Below are positions 35,858 through 44,498 of a stretch of DNA of 64,000 nt, in pieces. A program made the position numbers and the translations under genes. The notes under the pieces were generated by a model that was given only the letters and a program-made list of their open reading frames with translations, was not told the DNA's origin and did not search any database. Source of the DNA: Woeseiaceae bacterium. Its GTDB lineage: Bacteria > Pseudomonadota > Gammaproteobacteria > Steroidobacterales > Woeseiaceae. How positions within the stretch are numbered: the first letter of the stretch is position 1; each line of letters opens with the position of its first letter. The stretch spans positions 124,001-188,000 of the forward strand of contig JAJFKT010000030.1 of assembly GCA_021773075.1 (NCBI GenBank). The letters are read 5' to 3'.

Positions 35858-37840
35858 ATGCCCTATCGAATCCTTGTTACAACGTCACTCCTGTTGCTGC
35901 TGTTTCCGCTGTGGGCCTGGCCAGATTTAGCGACCATTAGATTTCGAGTGGTCAGTGAGGATGGCGCAGCACTTCCGAACGCACAGGTGTCCAGCGGCGA
36001 ACAGCACGTTGCTGTGAATCGAGATGGCCGTGTCGTGCTGGGCGTGAGCGATGACGGACCACATTTGATTAGAGTCAGCGCGCCCGACCACTACACGATG
36101 ACGCATTCGTTTGTGGCGACTGCACAGTCGGTCGCGGACATTCAACTGGTCAAAAAGAAAAACGGGCGGCGATTGTTGCTGTTCGCCGGCGATGCGATGC
36201 TTAGCCGGCGCTTCTTCGAACCGCGCGCCGGTGAGCCTGTTCTTGTACGGCGCGCAAGCGTGTTTGAAGATGGCAAAAATATACTGCGTTTCGTCAAATC
36301 CTACGTCGAGCTCGCGGATGTCGCCTCGGTCAATCTTGAAACACAACTGACGTCGGGCCCGCTTACAGATCCCCTCCCGAAGTCGGTGACCTTTTATTCG
36401 CCGGCCGAACTTGCGCCTTTGCTGGAGTGGGCCGGGTTCGACTATGTCGCCTTAGGGAACAACCATACCTTCGACTATCGCGACGCCGGAATTCGCTCGA
36501 CAATGCAGGCGCTGGAGAACACCAGTCTCGGCCACTCCGGAGCCGGATTCAACGAACGGCAAGCACGCGAGGCGTACACGACTGAACTGGGTGGGCGGCC
36601 GATTTCTTTTCTGAGCTATGTCGGCTGGCCTGGAGGCTTTACGCCAACTCAAACGGCAAGTGGTGATAAAGGTGGTGCCGCACTTGGTAACGGCCGGGTC
36701 TTTGCTGCCGATGCAGGTAAGCTCGATGCGAATGCGATTGCCGTGTTGCAACATCACAGTGGCATCGAGTATGCGGAACGGCCAGCAATGACAGAGCGTA
36801 CCAATCTGCGTACCGCGATCGACGCCGGAGTTGATGTCGCCATTGGCCATCATTCGCATGTATTGCAGGGTTTGGAAATCTACAAGGACCGCCTGATCGC
36901 CTATTCGATGGGCAACTTTCTTTTTGATCAATATATCTATTCAACCCAGGCCGGGATGTTGCTTTACGTCTGGATGGATGGCGATACTTTGCATCGTGCG
37001 GAGATTGTGCCGCTGAATATTAACGGCTATGTGCCGACTCCTGCGACGGGCGCGTTTCGGTATGCGGTCCTGAATCGACTGGCGCGCTTGTCTCAGGGTT
37101 TTGGCACCTGCCTGAACGAAAGCGGTGCCCACGCGATATTAGGTGATGGCATTGAATGCGAGACGGCGAAACTGCCCACCGTGGATGCTGACTCTACGAC
37201 AATGCCGATATCGCTTTTCGCTAGCGGTGTCTCTCCGGTTAACGCTATTGAGATTTCGACTGAGCAAAAGCAGCATCGCTTCGGCGTCGACTTATTGCCG
37301 AGAGGGAATTTCGAGTCTGCCGGTCAGTACGGTGTGCCGGTAAGAGCCTGGTTGACCGGACAACAGGCGCAAGTGGTCGCCGCATCCGATCAGGGACAAG
37401 AACTGCAGGTCAATCTGAGCAACAAGCAGCGAGTGCGTACTGGCATGAAGGTGTTTGAACGTGCGTTTCGAGTATCCAGCCCGAGTACCGTCAGCGGACG
37501 AATTCGGGCAGATGGCGGGGTATCGGTGCGCTTCTTGCTGCAACGTCGGCGGACTGATCAGGGTCTGACCGACGCGCTGGTTGACGGTCCTCTGACGGAA
37601 ATCGGTGGCCTGTCTCTGGAGCCGGGCAAGTGGCATGAATTCGCTCTGGATCATCAGTTGCCACGGACGACCACCAAGTCGATTCGACTATTGATCGAAC
37701 TAGACAGCGAGCTAGCCGATGACCGCCCGGTTGAGGTACAGCTGGATGATTTGGCCTGGGTTGAGTGGCACACGCCCTGGATGCGGCCTGACAAGGGCGC
37801 GGGGCAGTATGCCACGCACGTTCAGTCGCGGCGCCCGTAA
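35858..37840 (+). CDS. Secreted CapA/PgsA-type metallophosphatase with C-terminal extension
   Basis: 660 residues. Signal peptide MPYRILVTTSLLLLLFPLWAWP, a short Ig/CNA_B-like N-terminal domain (about 25-100), then the CapA domain with FAGDAMLSR, SVNLETQLT, ALGNNHTFDYRDAG, VAIGHHSHVLQGLEIY and YSMGNFLFDQ (about 108-375). The last 250 residues look beta-rich and carbohydrate-binding-like. CapA proteins anchor or process poly-gamma-glutamate capsules, but no capB/C is nearby, so the substrate is unknown. The frame begins at 35801; the ATG at 35858 gives the signal peptide. Confidence 0.8.
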   Translation: MPYRILVTTSLLLLLFPLWAWPDLATIRFRVVSEDGAALPNAQVSSGEQHVAVNRDGRVVLGVSDDGPHLIRVSAPDHYTMTHSFVATAQSVADIQLVKKKNGRRLLLFAGDAMLSRRFFEPRAGEPVLVRRASVFEDGKNILRFVKSYVELADVASVNLETQLTSGPLTDPLPKSVTFYSPAELAPLLEWAGFDYVALGNNHTFDYRDAGIRSTMQALENTSLGHSGAGFNERQAREAYTTELGGRPISFLSYVGWPGGFTPTQTASGDKGGAALGNGRVFAADAGKLDANAIAVLQHHSGIEYAERPAMTERTNLRTAIDAGVDVAIGHHSHVLQGLEIYKDRLIAYSMGNFLFDQYIYSTQAGMLLYVWMDGDTLHRAEIVPLNINGYVPTPATGAFRYAVLNRLARLSQGFGTCLNESGAHAILGDGIECETAKLPTVDADSTTMPISLFASGVSPVNAIEISTEQKQHRFGVDLLPRGNFESAGQYGVPVRAWLTGQQAQVVAASDQGQELQVNLSNKQRVRTGMKVFERAFRVSSPSTVSGRIRADGGVSVRFLLQRRRTDQGLTDALVDGPLTEIGGLSLEPGKWHEFALDHQLPRTTTKSIRLLIELDSELADDRPVEVQLDDLAWVEWHTPWMRPDKGAGQYATHVQSRRP

Positions 37841-38017
37841 ACGACCTACCCGACGATTTTCAATCCACAGTCCCCGACACAGTTGCTGGTTTGAAATCAG
37901 GGCGCCGCGGATGCATTCAATCTTGCAACCGGGCGGAATACTTCGGCGGTCGGCGAGTTACGCTTCGTACATAAGGAGTTCTAACGACGCAGAAGTAGCT
38001 AATTATGAAGCGAATCC

Positions 38018-38045
38018 TTGAGTATGTGTGGGTGGGCGGTAGAAT
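38018..38045 (+). promoter_or_regulatory. Possible promoter giving a leaderless transcript
   Basis: TTGAGT (38018-38023), 16 bp, TAGAAT (38040-38045). The ATG of the next gene is only 8 bp beyond the -10 box and no ribosome site is visible, so transcription would begin at or next to the start codon. Confidence 0.4.
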
Positions 38046-38053
38046 CTGGGCAG

Positions 38054-41000
38054 ATGAATCCCTTGAACGCCCTAAATGCACCACTACTCATCCTGACGCT
38101 GGCTGCGCTACCGGCGGTATCCCAAGGCGAAGCAACATACGTTGATAAGGTCGGTGATCGAGTTACCGTCTTCGAAAGCGAGGCATTGAATTATCGTCTT
38201 GACCTCGGCGATGAAGCCTACACCTACGTTGACTTCACCGAGCAGGTACCGGATGCGAGTTTTGCTGCGATTCGATTTCAGCCAAATGCATTTTCTCTGG
38301 TCATTGTTGAAACCCTCGGTGCGGGCTACACGGCGCAGCAGTATGCGGATACTGTACAGGTAGCGATGGGTGAACAGCTTGCCGCTCGGGAAGATGCCTC
38401 GGTCAGCGGTCACAAAGACCTTGGTTTCGTCGAAGAAAAGGGTATGCAGTTTTTTCAGAAAGCGATTTATGCCGAAGTCGCTTCTATGCCGGTTACCTAT
38501 GTTGTATCAGTGACCATCGATGGTGATCGTGCCTATCAATTGCTGACATTCGCTTCAAAGCAAAGTGACGAGGCGGTACGTGGCGAAGCGACAAAGCTTC
38601 TACAGAGTTTCTCTGTTGTGGATCGGGCGGCAAACCTGAATCTGGACGTCAGCGGCAAATCGGTCAGGGACTATCGTTCCAACACGTTCGGGTATCGCTT
38701 TAAGGCGACCGCGGGCGGGTGGTACGAATGGGCGGATTTGCGGGAAAGCAATGATGGCGCCGATATGGGTGCGTTGTCACATCGAGGCTACGGAACAGTC
38801 GTGATGCCGGTTTGCTGGCAGGGAGAACGCCCGACCGACAGCGCGGTCTTTAGCGTAATAATGCAGCAGTTTGGCGAAGACTATCCTTCCGAGTTCATCA
38901 CCGAAGAACACTACGTCGAGAAAGCGGACGCCAGGGGCAAGCTCCTCATCGGCAACGAAATGTCCGATGACGAGGATTATCTCTATCAGCAGTGGATTGT
39001 TATCAATGAGCGCTGCGCCTATACATTGGCCGCATGGGGTCCGGCCGCGCAGAAAGGTGTCGCGAAGGCGTTGACCAAGCTGTGGTCGGACTTTGAGATT
39101 CTTGATGCTGCGACAGCAACAGCCGGACAGTATGAAAACGACGGTGAGAAGGTCGTCAATGCGCATCTTCTAAATGCCTTGGGCGTGCACTACTATGAAG
39201 CGCGCAGTTTTCGCGATGCCTATCGTTATTTTTCGAACGCGAACGATCTCGATCCTGGTGATTCGACATACGTCACGAACGCGTTGCGTTCTCTGGCGGA
39301 GATTGACGCGTACGCAGAGGCGTACGAATGGTTGCAGCCGCGCATCAAACCGTATGCCGACGATCAGGACGTGCAAAGTTGGGACGCCTGGCTTGCCTAT
39401 CAGACCGATGATGCCAAAAAAGCGATACGCATTTATCGCGGCCTGTTTGCGGCTGAGTATCGCGAGGACGACGATTTCTCCATTTTCCTGACAGCACTGG
39501 CCGACGCCGGATTGTGGGATGAAGTCGATGCTACCTACGCTGCGTATACCCAAGGTGGGATCAATGAAAAAACCCGATTATTGAAGGTTCAGTTATTAAG
39601 TCGGCTTGAGAAATATGACGAGGCTCTCAAGCTGCTTGATGAAATGACGGACGGACGGCCTTTCAACGTCGACCTTGCTTACGAACGCATGTCCATTCTT
39701 GATGACATGGAAAATCCGGCGGGTGTGCTTGCGCTTGCGGAGTATCTGATCGAGAACGGCTACCGGTCATTGCAGAGTTTTTATTATAAAGGCGATGCTG
39801 AATATCAGATGCGCTCTTACCGCAAGGCCAGAGAGTCTTTTGAAGAAGCGCTGACATTTTCGCCGAGTAACAGCAATGTTCGAGAGTACATCGATACTGT
39901 CGACCTGATGTTGGGGCAGGGCGATATTTCGACGATCAGTACAGCGATCGATGCTGTTGAAATGCCGCCGAATATGCACGCGATCTTCGCGGCCAACGAT
40001 TCGGGGTCGACAGCGGTGGGCTATGGCGCTGAATTCTTGAGTCGTGTCACAGGCTATGATTTTTCAGGCGGGGACACGCGCACAGAGACCATGTACCGCA
40101 AGATTCGAGTGATCGATGATAACGGTATTTCGAAGTACAGCACCCTCGAATTTGATTTCGACCCGAGCTATGAACAGTTGTTCGTGAACGCTCTGATCGT
40201 GCGCAATGCGGCGGGCGATGTGCTTGCAGAGGGCGACCTCAATACTTACTACATAACCAACAACGAAGATGGCTATGAAGCGAGCACGGAGAAGACGGTG
40301 AATATGCCGGTACCAAGTCTTGCACCCGGCGTCGTCATTGAAGCGGTTGTCAGCAAATTGACGTCTGTGGACGACGGAAGCTTTCCGCTCGAAACGACTT
40401 ACCTGGCCGGCGATCGGCCGATCGCTTACAGCGCTTTGTTCGTGCTTGGTGACCCGGAGCGTATCAAGTATCGATCAAATGGCGTTGCAGAGCCGAGAAA
40501 GACGGGCAATGCGATGATTTGGGAAGTTCAAGCGCCAGAGCCGTTTCGGTGGGAGCCACTACAGCCCTATTTCGATCAGATTCTGCCGTGGGTGCAGCTT
40601 GGTACGATCGGTAATGACTGGGATTCAGTCGGCGCCGAGTACCTCGCCAAAATAGCAGATAAACTGGATACAAAGTCGATCGCTGAGCGTGCAACGCGAT
40701 TGGTTGAGGGCGTCGACAGCGAAATGCGCAGAATTGAAATACTCAGTGCCTATGTTCAGGACGAGATTCATTACGAGGCGATCGAGTTTGGCCGTCGCGC
40801 ATACATACCGAAGACAGCACGTGAGACGGTTCGCGACCGTTATGGCGATTGCAAAGATCACGCCGTGCTCTTGTACACCATGATGAGCGCCGTCGGTATC
40901 GATGCGTCTCTGGCACTCGTGAATCTGCAGCAGAAGGTCGTCGCAGAGTTGCCGAACACCGATCAGTTCGATCACATGATCGTGTCGGTCGGGACGGATA

Positions 41001-41758
41001 GCGGCCGTGTGTTTGTCGACACGACGGATAAGAACATGCGCCTAGGTCAGCTGGCGCCACGGTCAATGGCGGGCAATCATGCTTTGGTCTTGGGAGAAAC
41101 GTCCGAGCTCATCAGGATGCCGGAATACGCGTCCGAACTGACGGGCCTGAATATCGAGAGGATCGTTGAGCCTGGGGTGAGTGGATTCATCAAGGTTACC
41201 GAAACCGCACAATTTTCAGGCTACCAGGCTGCCGAATTGCGCGGCCAGCTTCGAGCTATCGAGACCTCTGAAATGCGATCCTCCCTGCAGCGCTGGGTAG
41301 CAGGCCGATACTCTGATGCAGAAGTGACAGATCATTTCGTCGAGAATATATTCGACGCGAGTTTTGACCTTATCGTCGAAATCAAATACAGGTTGCCAAT
41401 CGAAACCGACGGTGCATTCGAAGTTCCCGGATTTCTTGAGGCCTACTATCTTGAGTACGATCGGGTGTCGGATCGCCGTTTTCCATTCGAATTTAGCTAC
41501 CCATTACGCGTGAGCGCGGTCACCTCAGTCAAATATCCCAGTGGACAACGACTGGAGATGGTTAACAGCAAGCCGGAACAAGGCGAATCCAAATTCGGAA
41601 ACTGGCGTCGCCAGGTCAGCGAGTCCGAAGGGAACTGGGAGATTCAATTCGACTACGTTGCGTCCGAGGCGCGCTTTGCACCTGAAGATTATCGAGAATT
41701 CGCAGAATTTCAACGCAAGGCGGTTGATGCTATTGAGCAAGCCTTGGTCTTGCAGTGA
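38054..41758 (+). CDS. Large secreted TPR / DUF3857 / transglutaminase-like protein
   Basis: 1234 residues from the ATG at 38054, which begins a signal peptide (MNPLNALNAPLLILTLAALPAVSQGEA). Residues about 30-350 form an uncharacterised N region; about 370-640 contain TPR-like repeats (NALGVHYYEARSFRDAYRYFSNANDLDPGD and others). DUF3857 spans about 660-880. A transglutaminase-like core (about 910-1010) has Cys in RYGDCKDHAVLLYT, His in FDHMIV and Asp in VDTTDK, so the triad is intact. Related proteins are periplasmic and of unknown function. Stands alone. Confidence 0.85.
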   Translation: MNPLNALNAPLLILTLAALPAVSQGEATYVDKVGDRVTVFESEALNYRLDLGDEAYTYVDFTEQVPDASFAAIRFQPNAFSLVIVETLGAGYTAQQYADTVQVAMGEQLAAREDASVSGHKDLGFVEEKGMQFFQKAIYAEVASMPVTYVVSVTIDGDRAYQLLTFASKQSDEAVRGEATKLLQSFSVVDRAANLNLDVSGKSVRDYRSNTFGYRFKATAGGWYEWADLRESNDGADMGALSHRGYGTVVMPVCWQGERPTDSAVFSVIMQQFGEDYPSEFITEEHYVEKADARGKLLIGNEMSDDEDYLYQQWIVINERCAYTLAAWGPAAQKGVAKALTKLWSDFEILDAATATAGQYENDGEKVVNAHLLNALGVHYYEARSFRDAYRYFSNANDLDPGDSTYVTNALRSLAEIDAYAEAYEWLQPRIKPYADDQDVQSWDAWLAYQTDDAKKAIRIYRGLFAAEYREDDDFSIFLTALADAGLWDEVDATYAAYTQGGINEKTRLLKVQLLSRLEKYDEALKLLDEMTDGRPFNVDLAYERMSILDDMENPAGVLALAEYLIENGYRSLQSFYYKGDAEYQMRSYRKARESFEEALTFSPSNSNVREYIDTVDLMLGQGDISTISTAIDAVEMPPNMHAIFAANDSGSTAVGYGAEFLSRVTGYDFSGGDTRTETMYRKIRVIDDNGISKYSTLEFDFDPSYEQLFVNALIVRNAAGDVLAEGDLNTYYITNNEDGYEASTEKTVNMPVPSLAPGVVIEAVVSKLTSVDDGSFPLETTYLAGDRPIAYSALFVLGDPERIKYRSNGVAEPRKTGNAMIWEVQAPEPFRWEPLQPYFDQILPWVQLGTIGNDWDSVGAEYLAKIADKLDTKSIAERATRLVEGVDSEMRRIEILSAYVQDEIHYEAIEFGRRAYIPKTARETVRDRYGDCKDHAVLLYTMMSAVGIDASLALVNLQQKVVAELPNTDQFDHMIVSVGTDSGRVFVDTTDKNMRLGQLAPRSMAGNHALVLGETSELIRMPEYASELTGLNIERIVEPGVSGFIKVTETAQFSGYQAAELRGQLRAIETSEMRSSLQRWVAGRYSDAEVTDHFVENIFDASFDLIVEIKYRLPIETDGAFEVPGFLEAYYLEYDRVSDRRFPFEFSYPLRVSAVTSVKYPSGQRLEMVNSKPEQGESKFGNWRRQVSESEGNWEIQFDYVASEARFAPEDYREFAEFQRKAVDAIEQALVLQ

Positions 41759-41809
41759 ACGTTCGTCGCTAGATGCGGCGAAGCAGAAGCATCTCAATTA
41801 ACACGCTTC

Positions 41810-42073
41810 CTATTTCAGAAGTTCGTGATCTTTCGGTAGTTGGTGGGTGACCCACATTGCGAGTCGATGTTTTATACTCGGCAAAGAAATCTGTTCATTC
41901 GGTATGGGGCTGATCGCCTTATCGTGTACGAGTAAGCGGTACGCGTACTGAATCTTGAGGTCGTGAGAATCCGTTGCGGCAAACTCGACTACGCCGCGCT
42001 TAACGGCATCTTCGAGCACCATGTCGAGCGCGATCTTTAACAGTGCTTTTTCGTTTTTTAGTTTTTTGGCCAT
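41810..42073 (-). CDS. Small DUF5062-family-like protein
   Basis: 87 residues, soluble and helical: MAKKLKNEKALLKIALDMVLEDAVKRG, then FAATDSHDLKIQYAYRLLVHDKAISPIPNEQ, ending HRLAMWVTHQLPKDHELLK. This resembles the DUF5062 family of small gammaproteobacterial proteins. The function is unknown. It lies 16 bp downstream of the norB-like gene on the same strand and may be its cotranscribed partner. Confidence 0.7.
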   Translation of the reverse strand: MAKKLKNEKALLKIALDMVLEDAVKRGVVEFAATDSHDLKIQYAYRLLVHDKAISPIPNEQISLPSIKHRLAMWVTHQLPKDHELLK

Positions 42074-42089
42074 TGTCGATCAGAGTCTA

Positions 42090-43451
42090 CTACGTGGGCT
42101 CGGCTTCCGCGACGCTGTTGGCTGCTGGCGCCATAATTTGACCAATCAATCGATAGCCGTTCCAGAGAATAATCCAGAGTCCGATCATCAGCGTTACACC
42201 GCTGAACGTGAAGACGATCAAGAATGGTCGGATGCTGGTCATCATTTCTGCAAACGACGCGCCGTCGTACATACCCTTTCCAATACCAGCCAGCACCAGC
42301 GCGGTAAAAAACACCGCCAGCGAAATATTGCTCACCCAGTAGCCAAGCCGTAGCTGCGGCGTGCAGTGAGTATGCACCGATTCCGGTAGCTCTTCTCGAA
42401 TTACGTAGAAGATTGACGCCAGCAAAATCATGGAGTTAATGCCGATTGTGCTGCCCATCGCGTGTGCAACCGTGATGTGCGTGCCGTGTGTAAACAGGTT
42501 AAAGAAGGGTACCGAAATGATCAGCGCCAGACCGAGATTAACAAAAACCCAAATATCCGCGGCAATGAGAAAACGGTAAGCGTTGCAGTGCCGGCCTTTT
42601 TGCCAGTCTTCAAGCGACGAGCGCCAATCCCAAATGATCTTTCCAAAAATAAACAGCTCGGTCATGCTGACGAAGTAAGCGAAGCTTCGAATCCAGGTGT
42701 CCGAGGGCACAAGATAGGTATGGTGTGCCCAGCCAAACATCAGGTTGAACAGGCCTAGAAAATAGAGGCCGAACGCGAGTTTGGATCTCGCGTATTTTTG
42801 GCAGCCACTGATTTTTGCCGCGAGGTATAGCGCGGTACCGTAGACCAGCATATTCCACGATCCTGTCAACGCGCCGTAGGATTTCCATTGCACCGTAATT
42901 TCGCGAACCATGTTTTCGCGAAAATAGGGAATCAGATACAGGTGCGACTCAATGTAGGTGATGAAGAAGAACACAATGCCTGTGCCCCACATCCAGTAGT
43001 AGACCGGCCAGGGTTCTTTGTCTTTCGAAACCGTCTTGAAGTAATTAACGCCAAACAGAATCCAGCTTAGGAAAATTGGCAGACTCAGGATCGGTGGAAA
43101 CTCAAAATATTCGCGGCCACCGAAGCGACCGGACAGATACGACGCGACGATCGTCAAACCGCCGACCAGAAATATCCAGAAATGCCAATTGGCGGCCCCT
43201 ACTGAGAATAGTGAAAGATTGCACTGCCGTGGCAGATAGAAATAGATTCCGCCTATGGCGACCAGGAAAATCCAGGCGATGACCATCGATACATGCAGGG
43301 GCCGCGTTTTTGTAAACAACAGTTCCTGCAAAAACTCGGGAAACAGAAACTGCAATCCACCAATGACGCCAAATAACATCCCGCAAGCTAGTGCGAGGAT
43401 TCCTAATCGAATAAATCGAAGGCCAGTGAAATGCGCCGTAGCGCTCGTCAC
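42090..43451 (-). CDS. norB: NorB-like haem-copper oxidoreductase catalytic subunit
   Basis: 453 residues with about 12 membrane helices. H53 in RPLHVSM is the expected low-spin haem ligand, and H243-H244 in FGWAHHTYLVP the FeB/CuB histidine pair. The loop THGTHITVAHAM (321-332) carries H330, but the canonical second His is Met332. The region that holds H-x-x-x-E in classical cNOR reads TVQWKSYGALTGSWN, without His or Glu. It is therefore NO-reductase-like, possibly one of the divergent NOR families, rather than a standard oxidase. Its ATG overlaps the NorC-like stop by 4 bp. Confidence 0.82.
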   Translation of the reverse strand: MTSATAHFTGLRFIRLGILALACGMLFGVIGGLQFLFPEFLQELLFTKTRPLHVSMVIAWIFLVAIGGIYFYLPRQCNLSLFSVGAANWHFWIFLVGGLTIVASYLSGRFGGREYFEFPPILSLPIFLSWILFGVNYFKTVSKDKEPWPVYYWMWGTGIVFFFITYIESHLYLIPYFRENMVREITVQWKSYGALTGSWNMLVYGTALYLAAKISGCQKYARSKLAFGLYFLGLFNLMFGWAHHTYLVPSDTWIRSFAYFVSMTELFIFGKIIWDWRSSLEDWQKGRHCNAYRFLIAADIWVFVNLGLALIISVPFFNLFTHGTHITVAHAMGSTIGINSMILLASIFYVIREELPESVHTHCTPQLRLGYWVSNISLAVFFTALVLAGIGKGMYDGASFAEMMTSIRPFLIVFTFSGVTLMIGLWIILWNGYRLIGQIMAPAANSVAEAEPT

Positions 43452-43918
43452 TGTGGGTCGTCTGCTTGCGCGATCATGCCTGTCCAGTGAACGTCAAAAT
43501 CCTGTGGCGGGTAGGTACCGGTTTGATCGACGAATGCGAGATAGGCGAGCAATGCGGAAATCTCGTCTTCACCAAAACCGAATTTAGGCATGCGCAGCGT
43601 ACCGGCCATGATAAAGGCTCGAGAGTAGGCTTCGCCTTTCGTTGAGATGACGTTGGTCAGATCCGGACCCATATAGCCACCCAGACCGTAAAATTGATGG
43701 CAGGCAGTACAGTTTTTTTCCTGATAAATCTGTTGACCGATTCGGGCTTCAGCGCCCATGGGTTCAGCAAGCGTGGCTGCAGTGCCGCTGGTGTATATCG
43801 CTGCTGAGTAGATGATGAAGGCGACGCAGAGCGTCCCAAATATAGTTCGGTTGTTGATGTTGCCGTCCCCCAAAAAGGTGCCAAGAACCTGGCGAGGCTG
43901 AGTACTCAGTGTAAACAA
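43448..43918 (-). CDS. norC: NorC-like membrane-anchored cytochrome c
   Basis: 156 residues. One N-terminal transmembrane helix (IFGTLCVAFIIYSAAIYTSG, about 25-44), then a monohaem domain with CTACH in KNCTACHQFYGLGGYMGPDLTNV (about 69-91) and a likely axial Met in LRMPKFGF. The GLGGYMGPDLTN loop is typical of NorC subunits that feed electrons to NorB. The start is TTG at 43918 with a weak ribosome site. It overlaps norB by 4 bp. It is divergent from an Lrp-type regulator, with 98 bp of AT-rich DNA between starts. Confidence 0.85.
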   Translation of the reverse strand: MFTLSTQPRQVLGTFLGDGNINNRTIFGTLCVAFIIYSAAIYTSGTAATLAEPMGAEARIGQQIYQEKNCTACHQFYGLGGYMGPDLTNVISTKGEAYSRAFIMAGTLRMPKFGFGEDEISALLAYLAFVDQTGTYPPQDFDVHWTGMIAQADDPQ

Positions 43919-44016
43919 GCGATGGCGGGAATTCGTTTCAAAAATCTCCCGGATGTCGACAAAAATAGGATATTATTCGATAAATTAACCATTATTTCGA
44001 ACAATTAGGGGCTAAA

Positions 44017-44475
44017 GTGGATAGAAAGGACAAACTTATTCTGTCTGCACTTCAGGACGATGCGACTCAAACGGTCGCTGACCTGGCAGACCGGGTCGGA
44101 TTATCAAAGTCGGCGTGCTGGCGGCGAATTCAGATTCTGGAGGAGCAGGGATTCATCGGTGCGCGCGTAACATTGCTGCAGCAGGAGAAACTCGGTCTGG
44201 ATCTAACCGTGTATTCGGCCATTCGCACGCACGAGCATACGGCCGAGTGGTTTGACGGTTTCTATAAAATGGTGTCGTCGATGCCGAATGTCATGGAGGT
44301 TCACCGGCTTAGCGGTGACATTGATTACCTGATGCGATCAGTCGTTCCAGACATGCAGAGTTATGACGAGATGTACAAAGAGATGATTTCGAATGTGGAC
44401 CTGTACGACGTTAGCTCAAGCTTCAGTATGGAAAAAATAAAGTACACGACTGCATTCCCACTCGACCATCTGTAG
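44017..44475 (+). CDS. Lrp/AsnC-family transcriptional regulator
   Basis: 152 residues. An N-terminal helix-turn-helix (MDRKDKLILSALQDDATQTVADLADRVGLSKSACWRRIQILEEQGFI, about 1-47) is followed by the RAM ligand-binding domain (MEVHRLSGDIDYLMRSVVPDMQSYDEMY). The start is GTG with AGGGG upstream. It is divergent from norCB. The AT-rich spacer holds two related elements, TTATTCGA and TTATTTCGAA, that could be Lrp-type sites. A role in controlling norCB is inferred from position only. Confidence 0.9.
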   Translation: MDRKDKLILSALQDDATQTVADLADRVGLSKSACWRRIQILEEQGFIGARVTLLQQEKLGLDLTVYSAIRTHEHTAEWFDGFYKMVSSMPNVMEVHRLSGDIDYLMRSVVPDMQSYDEMYKEMISNVDLYDVSSSFSMEKIKYTTAFPLDHL

Positions 44476-44498
44476 CTGCATCACTGTAGAATGGCGGC

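Noticed and set aside
37719..38021. 100-codon frame running past the end of the CapA-type gene
   Set aside because: The first part overlaps the CapA gene in another frame, and the rest lacks a ribosome site and resembles no protein. The 37841-38053 spacer appears to hold only a possible promoter.
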